A DNA stretch of 10,375 nt from Stramenopiles sp. TOSAG23-3 (Eukaryota; Sar): contig LT642558.1 of NCBI GenBank assembly GCA_900128585.1, positions 4,167-14,541 on the forward strand, written 5' to 3'. Made by a program: the position numbers and the translations under genes. A model generated the notes under the pieces. That model was given only the letters and a program-made list of their open reading frames with translations. It did no database searches and was not told the origin of the DNA. Positions 8,301 through 10,375 of this stretch are shown here, in pieces. Every line of letters starts with the position of its first letter. The first letter of the stretch is position 1.

Positions 8301-8423
8301 TTTGCTGAACCACGCCCCCTTGTTTGCAGGGTCGTTCACAAACTTTTTCAGTTTCTCAATGGTATCGTGAACCTTTTTCAACGATTCCGTCGCCGCTCGC
8401 CCGGCAACAGACGCGGCTGCCAT
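5352..8423 (-). CDS. secreted mosaic protein, C-terminal segment: Cys-rich, hydrophobic, trefoil-like and acidic repeat regions
   Basis: A 1023-codon frame, counted from ATG 8421-8423 to TAG 5352-5354. That ATG may be internal. Residues 13-65 are charged helical sequence. About 87-300 is a Cys-rich domain with many probable disulfides. A Gly/Ala-rich hydrophobic stretch lies at 318-356 and a Lys/Ala amphipathic segment near 480-510. Residues 527-682 form a module like the ricin-B beta-trefoil lectin fold: T-x-E-C-L-A-L near its start, repeated Trp and Cys positions, then W-E-L-K-S-N-G-M-L-C-x3-C-x-Y-C-V. A further Cys region follows (about 725-770). Residues about 793-990 are 36-residue acidic repeats, and the tail ends in five Arg. 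Ricin-B-type domains usually bind sugars, so binding of glycans at the cell surface or matrix is inferred. The family of the whole protein is not recognised. No C-terminal membrane anchor is seen. Confidence 0.7.
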   Translation of the reverse strand: MAAASVAGRAATESLKKVHDTIEKLKKFVNDPANKGAWFSKDAKLRKMVQQFVNDLEKDNAGKPKNVDSYTTMWTYSMCERAECYAGSGDENRPPKRKITEIFQLKGNEAVSASMSEYILDGRLTSVGFKQLTKICEIRLNRGTPWYERDDYKEKDSSFLELGQHVVDTALYKKVESMEELPAGSKVLETHCKLNLKDPNSIKRCMGLKKAFVCHRNRAIVDLVPKKECKKENEEFCLMSQSMMMPCLYHDCLNPREKSTLSVTCMEDNAHLENKGWACGYQADGGEDCNCKKMRAVNGGLFKKAILGLKSIWKANKIKIIGGIGMGMVAGFCLANPACGAAVFGMSTAGGAVTAQIDSAAKTVEDLAGSSGCSPKAIMEANPGIGSPGGGWAQAANPTGKSSKATVAFVTKGWAKLPPFLVPKGIQEGAQVFKNGHGLGTSASAGDAFRTDYLPSDAKTFTLPKNCMLGQLKNSKAFKVGTKVLGGLAMAKTAAKLIKKAHRALSLWGIKSYDKDIDKNELYGSTYPIQLQEKGTTECLALKEEKKGGIVEMRKCTGKSDVWMPVSRKKEGNEDESMLYHAKKNVFHTASGDKITRWMVDDRDEKNMCMYNKKLNAGIAWGSCVITEASKLTEGLSGAMFGSPGDIHNFGEWELKSNGMLCRDGCRYCVVRKDGELVMGMCGVKKPKKHMFAKATFDVNPNLVHFEALSVEAEPLSPGALTPDPKTKDIKRCGESEKGEYINDIFPVSSRRVVCSGIQSCVFDDDVAECVPGDPSAPGSPAETGSSHNSDGRPAAPLATGNSGPTGNDDTDEENDDGPVTTDDPSATTDEPALATGSSGPTGNDDPDEENDDGPVTTDDPSATKNKPALATGGSGPTGNDGPDEENDDGPVTTDDPSATTDERALATGSSGPTGNDDPDEENNDGPVTTDDPSATKNKPALAAGGSGPTGNDDPDEENDDGPVTTDDSNGDLDEENDDGPVTTDDPSATTNEPVPELDTESDTEKEDEDQTNFHRRRRRAES
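5455..6048 (-). repeat. 108-bp coding tandem repeat with 216-bp higher-order period
   Basis: The plus-strand word GTTGCAGAAGGATCATCGG starts at 5617, 5725, 5833 and 5941, exactly 108 bases apart; a close copy starts at 5455, leaving one shortened unit of about 54 bases. Each 36-residue unit carries S-G-P-T-G-N-D, then D-E-E-N-D-D-G-P-V-T-T-D-D-P-S. Units alternate between a T-D-E type and an N-K-P type at the junction, giving a 216-bp dimer repeated twice. The copies differ at only a few bases, so expansion was recent or is kept uniform by conversion. The encoded region is strongly acidic and very probably disordered. Confidence 0.95.
6378..6845 (-). other. second ricin-B-like beta-trefoil module
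   Basis: Residues 527-682 of the C-terminal frame. The length (about 156) is a little over the usual 120-140 of this fold. It shows E-C-L-A-L, W-M-P-V-S, H-T-A-S-G-D-K and a late W-E-L motif, spaced as expected for the three lobes, but canonical Q-x-W motifs are not intact. The assignment rests on pattern only. The best internal support is its similarity to the module at about 8870-9375. Confidence 0.5.
7356..7475 (-). other. Gly/Ala-rich hydrophobic segment in the secreted protein
   Basis: This covers residues 318-356 of the C-terminal frame. It begins I-K-I-I-G-G-I-G-M-G-M-V-A-G and is rich in small residues at G-x3-G-like spacing, with two Cys (C333, C339) in the middle. It is long enough to span or insert into a membrane as a hairpin, in a protein that otherwise looks soluble and secreted. 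A buried structural core closed by a disulfide is the alternative. Confidence 0.5.
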
Positions 8424-9385
8424 TCGTCCACGTCCACCCCATCGCTGTTGACGACATTTGCGCAGACGTCAGGGCACCAGTCGTGCAGGCAAGGCTTCTC
8501 GTTTGTTTTATCGTATCGCTCCTTCATGCGTTTCCTGGCGTTGGTCCATCTTTCGAGCGCAGCCGGGCTTTCGTAGTCTTTCGCTTTCTCTGCGGCCTGC
8601 TCAAGGAGTTCTTGGATTTGCTGAATTGCCTTTTCGACCTCATCGACCTTTTCTCCGCCGTATTCCAACGACTGGTCTAGCATGTCCATGTATATTTGCA
8701 TGCGGTTGTCAAGGATTTTGCGGTTCAAAGCTTGCAAAGTAATCATCTTGACCGTGTGTTCGTCTGCTTCAAGGACCTCAAATTTATTAGGAAGGATGCT
8801 GCCGTACTTTTCCAAATACTCCACGGAGTCGACCACTTCGATCCTTGGCATTTTAGCCCAGTCAACTTCCTGGCATTTTTGAACCACCTTGTTCTGTTCC
8901 GGCTTTTCACCTATCAGGTTCGACACGTCAACGCAGTAAGTGCATTTGCCCTCGCACAAAGCCCCAGAAGTCTTGACGTCCCATTTCAAGGAGAGCCCGT
9001 CGTAGCAATAGTTGAAATCGGTTATCGGGGAGTATCGGTACTCGCAGTGCCCCGTCTCAGCGGGTGCGTCGCCCTTGCTCTCCTTGCCAGGGACGGAGGG
9101 GAACATATTACACTTCTCGATGTTTTCGGATGCCAAGGAACGCGTGCTTTGCGTCTTCTCGCAGTCTGTGTCTTTCGTTCCTTTCTCCTTGCCAATGTTG
9201 CTAAGCACGCACCCGGACTGTATGGCGTTGCGGATCCCGTACATTTTCCCGTAATTAAACAGTTTTCCTCTTCGCATGCAACGAGCCGGGATATGCTTTG
9301 CACCGTCGACAGCATTTCCCGCAGCCGATGGATCAAGGCTCTCTCCAGGAGATACGAGCTGCCAGTGAAACTTTGGTCGTTCGAT
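8378..9385 (-). CDS. secreted mosaic protein, middle segment: first trefoil-like module and helical region
   Basis: About 335 codons in the second frame, ending at TGA 8378-8380. There is no ATG at its beginning, so it must continue an upstream exon or frame. The first part (about 8870-9375) resembles the trefoil-like module of the third frame: an H-W-Q-L-V-S start (like V-W-M-P-V-S), a C-M-x3-K-L block, N-A-I-x-S-G-C-V, and then W-D-V-K-x-S-G-x-L-C-x3-C-x-Y-C-V followed by a Q-K-C end. A charged helical, possibly coiled-coil stretch rich in Glu, Lys, Gln and Ala lies at about 8510-8740. It is followed by a Cys cluster C-x4-C-x3-C (about 8460-8492). The final residues before the stop are Arg-rich and look like out-of-frame sequence, so the true coding sequence probably leaves this frame between 8468 and 8381. 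Confidence 0.6.
   Translation of the reverse strand: MERPKFHWQLVSPGESLDPSAAGNAVDGAKHIPARCMRRGKLFNYGKMYGIRNAIQSGCVLSNIGKEKGTKDTDCEKTQSTRSLASENIEKCNMFPSVPGKESKGDAPAETGHCEYRYSPITDFNYCYDGLSLKWDVKTSGALCEGKCTYCVDVSNLIGEKPEQNKVVQKCQEVDWAKMPRIEVVDSVEYLEKYGSILPNKFEVLEADEHTVKMITLQALNRKILDNRMQIYMDMLDQSLEYGGEKVDEVEKAIQQIQELLEQAAEKAKDYESPAALERWTNARKRMKERYDKTNEKPCLHDWCPDVCANVVNSDGVDVDEWQPRLLPGERRRNR
8381..8468 (-). other. second frame junction
   Basis: The third frame has a stop at 8469-8471 and the second frame stops at 8378-8380, so any simple -1 change must fall between. Here are a GGGG run (8437-8440), where one missing G would restore the frame, and a possible 65-nt GT-AG interval whose end is the AAAAAG near 8372-8377. 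No canonical slippery heptamer in the second frame was seen. Confidence 0.5.
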
Positions 9386-9423
9386 CTGGCTTTGAACTCT
9401 TTTGAGCCTTCTGGGAAGTGCAC
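9386..9423 (-). other. candidate 38-nt GT-AG intron at first frame junction
   Basis: On the minus strand this stretch begins GTGCAC and ends GCCAG. Its length is 38, that is 3n+2, so removing it joins the first frame exactly to the second at a codon boundary. It is very short and has no clear branch site or polypyrimidine tract. A missing A in the AAAA run at 9398-9401 would restore the frame equally well. The arithmetic is seen in the sequence; splicing is a guess. Confidence 0.25.
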
Positions 9424-9906
9424 CTTCAGCCACAACTTCTTCTCTTGGCAGATACACTGTGGGTCCTTTTCGCACGCTGCTTGCTCCTCGTTGCTTCCTG
9501 CGCACCGTTCGTCAAAATCGCTCTCGCGACGGACTATTGTGTCCAATTGGGAAGGCGAGTCTTGGTCTGGAATCCCACTTTTGAACGAGTACGTTTTTGG
9601 TCTCACGTTCGGGTCTGGAACACTCGTTGGTCTTTTCAAGGCTTTTTCCGCAGCTGCCCAAGGAAGTGTCACCACCGTGCCAGAGTCCACGCCTTCCATA
9701 GTTACACCGCTCATCCCTAGCACTTTCACCATTGCCTTTCCCCCAGCTGCAGCGGCCTCGACTTCAGCATTCATATCCTCCGCCATCGTTAGCCAGCGCA
9801 GCGATTCTGGGATTACCTTTCTCGCTTTGCACCAAGGGACTGGCACATTCGGTTCCTGTGCTGCGCAAGCAACCAGAAAGCAAGCCAGTAATAGAACCCC
9901 CCGCAT
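9424..9906 (-). CDS. secreted mosaic protein, N-terminal segment with signal peptide
   Basis: About 161 residues from ATG 9904-9906. An in-frame TTG further upstream (9936) was not used as the start because ATG 9906 directly begins a textbook signal peptide: M-R, then a hydrophobic core (GVLLLACFLVAC), with likely cleavage around A-A before Q-E-P. The mature part is Ala/Glu-rich and ends in a Cys cluster (C-x10-C-x5-C-x-C, in the stretch near 9447-9510). This frame stays open to a TGA ending at 9022, but below about 9380 the neighbouring frame carries the conserved lectin-like module, so the continuation is likely not coding. No function is recognised beyond entry into the secretory pathway. 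Confidence 0.65.
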
Positions 9907-10375
9907 GATGGAAGCTAAGCACGGTCCTAAAAACAAATCCTAAAAAATAAAGTTTACTGGAAAACTTTAACTTCTGTTATTTGCACCTTCAAGTTTGAAA
10001 TCCAGAAACAGATGATGCGCTTTCTCTGATTTCGATTGGAAAGCAAACGAAGCGAAAGAGTGATTGTTGTTCTCGTTTTGTTTTAATATTAATTGTAATT
10101 ATGTAATGAATATTCTTCTTATGTATATAATATTTATAATTAAAATGAGTGAAGTATAATTATAATACATACTACTACTACGAAGACCTGTCGAAAGGAT
10201 GAAGAGTTTATTATTGTTATTATGAAATACGGTAAATAGGAGTAAAAGAAGCAAAGCAAGCGAACGAGAAAACAGCCCCCCTCTTTTTATTATTAATTCT
10301 CTCTTCTTTTTTTCTACACTATCTCCTTGTTTCTATTCTACTATTCTAGAACGAACGACATTTAATTTAATTCTT
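9907..10375. promoter_or_regulatory. A+T-rich upstream region of the secreted-protein gene
   Basis: No gene is seen. On the minus strand the bases just before ATG 9906 form a T-rich leader. A CCAAT-type box (CCAATC on the minus strand, 10034-10039) lies about 130 bases upstream of the start, in a distance range common for such elements. From 10080 to the right edge the sequence is A+T-rich with short A/T palindromic runs, ACT repeats near 10170-10180 and pyrimidine runs near 10290-10330. Promoter function is inferred from position only. Confidence 0.4.

Larger units (their letters stand above)
5352..9906 (-). other. secreted mosaic lectin-like protein locus, in three reading frames
   Basis: Three long minus-strand frames follow one another with no spacer: 9906 down to about 9424, about 9385 down to 8381, and about 8423 down to 5352. 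They are read here as one gene because only the first has a signal peptide, because similar Cys-rich trefoil-like modules occur in the second and third, and because the frames overlap instead of being separated by promoters. Each change of frame is -1 in reading direction. Together they would encode roughly 1500 residues. Very short introns, missing bases in the sequence or a decaying gene are all possible. An alternative is two genes, the second starting at ATG 8423; against this, that start lacks a signal peptide although the product is full of Cys. Confidence 0.6.

Noticed and set aside
8381-9423. Programmed -1 ribosomal frameshifting at the two junctions
   Set aside because: No X-XXY-YYZ slippery heptamer in the proper phase and no evident downstream stem or pseudoknot were found. 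Two such events in one nuclear gene would be exceptional.
8378-9505. Middle frame as an independent gene starting at 9505
   Set aside because: The start codon there is GTG, not ATG, and there is no signal peptide. The first part of this frame is out-of-frame to the better Cys-rich sequence of the first frame.
9907-9936. Start of the secreted protein at 9936
   Set aside because: The codon is TTG. ATG 9906 gives a normal signal peptide.
9012-9943. Plus-strand frames opposite the secreted-protein locus, including one of 415 residues
   Set aside because: The minus strand has a signal peptide and ordered Cys motifs. The plus frames have no recognisable pattern.

Overview
The window looks like nuclear DNA of an intron-poor, probably aquatic, single-celled or algal eukaryote. 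The reasons are PHD zinc fingers, a V-type ATPase c'' subunit, a secreted mosaic protein, and long uninterrupted reading frames of fairly high G+C. These frames are separated by strikingly A+T-rich spacers full of trinucleotide microsatellites. A red alga, a stramenopile or another protist would fit. The sequence alone does not settle the lineage.

Layout. Bases 1-788 are an A+T-rich spacer with a large (TTC)n tract at the window edge. Bases 789-3791 (+) encode a 1000-residue multi-zinc-finger protein with two PHD fingers and a large, cysteine-rich C-terminal half that I do not recognise. It converges, across 283 bp, on a 185-residue V-ATPase V0 subunit c'' gene (4075-4632, -). Bases 4633-5351 are another A+T-rich spacer. 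Bases 5352-9906 (-) hold one long secreted-protein locus. Bases 9907-10375 are its A+T-rich upstream region.

The secreted locus is the unusual part. It starts with a clear signal peptide. It has two copies of a Cys-rich module resembling a ricin-B-type beta-trefoil that share an L-C-x3-C-x-Y-C-V motif. It also has helical stretches, a Gly/Ala-rich hydrophobic segment, a cationic amphipathic segment, and a C-terminal array of 36-residue acidic repeats with an alternating A/B higher-order structure. In this sequence it lies in three reading frames, joined by two shifts in the same direction (each -1, equivalent to a missing base or to removal of 3n+2 bases). Very short introns, base-calling losses or real inactivation could explain this. 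The sequence alone cannot choose between them.

The genes do not form a pathway. The nuclear zinc-finger protein, the endomembrane proton pump subunit and the secreted mosaic protein are independent single genes.
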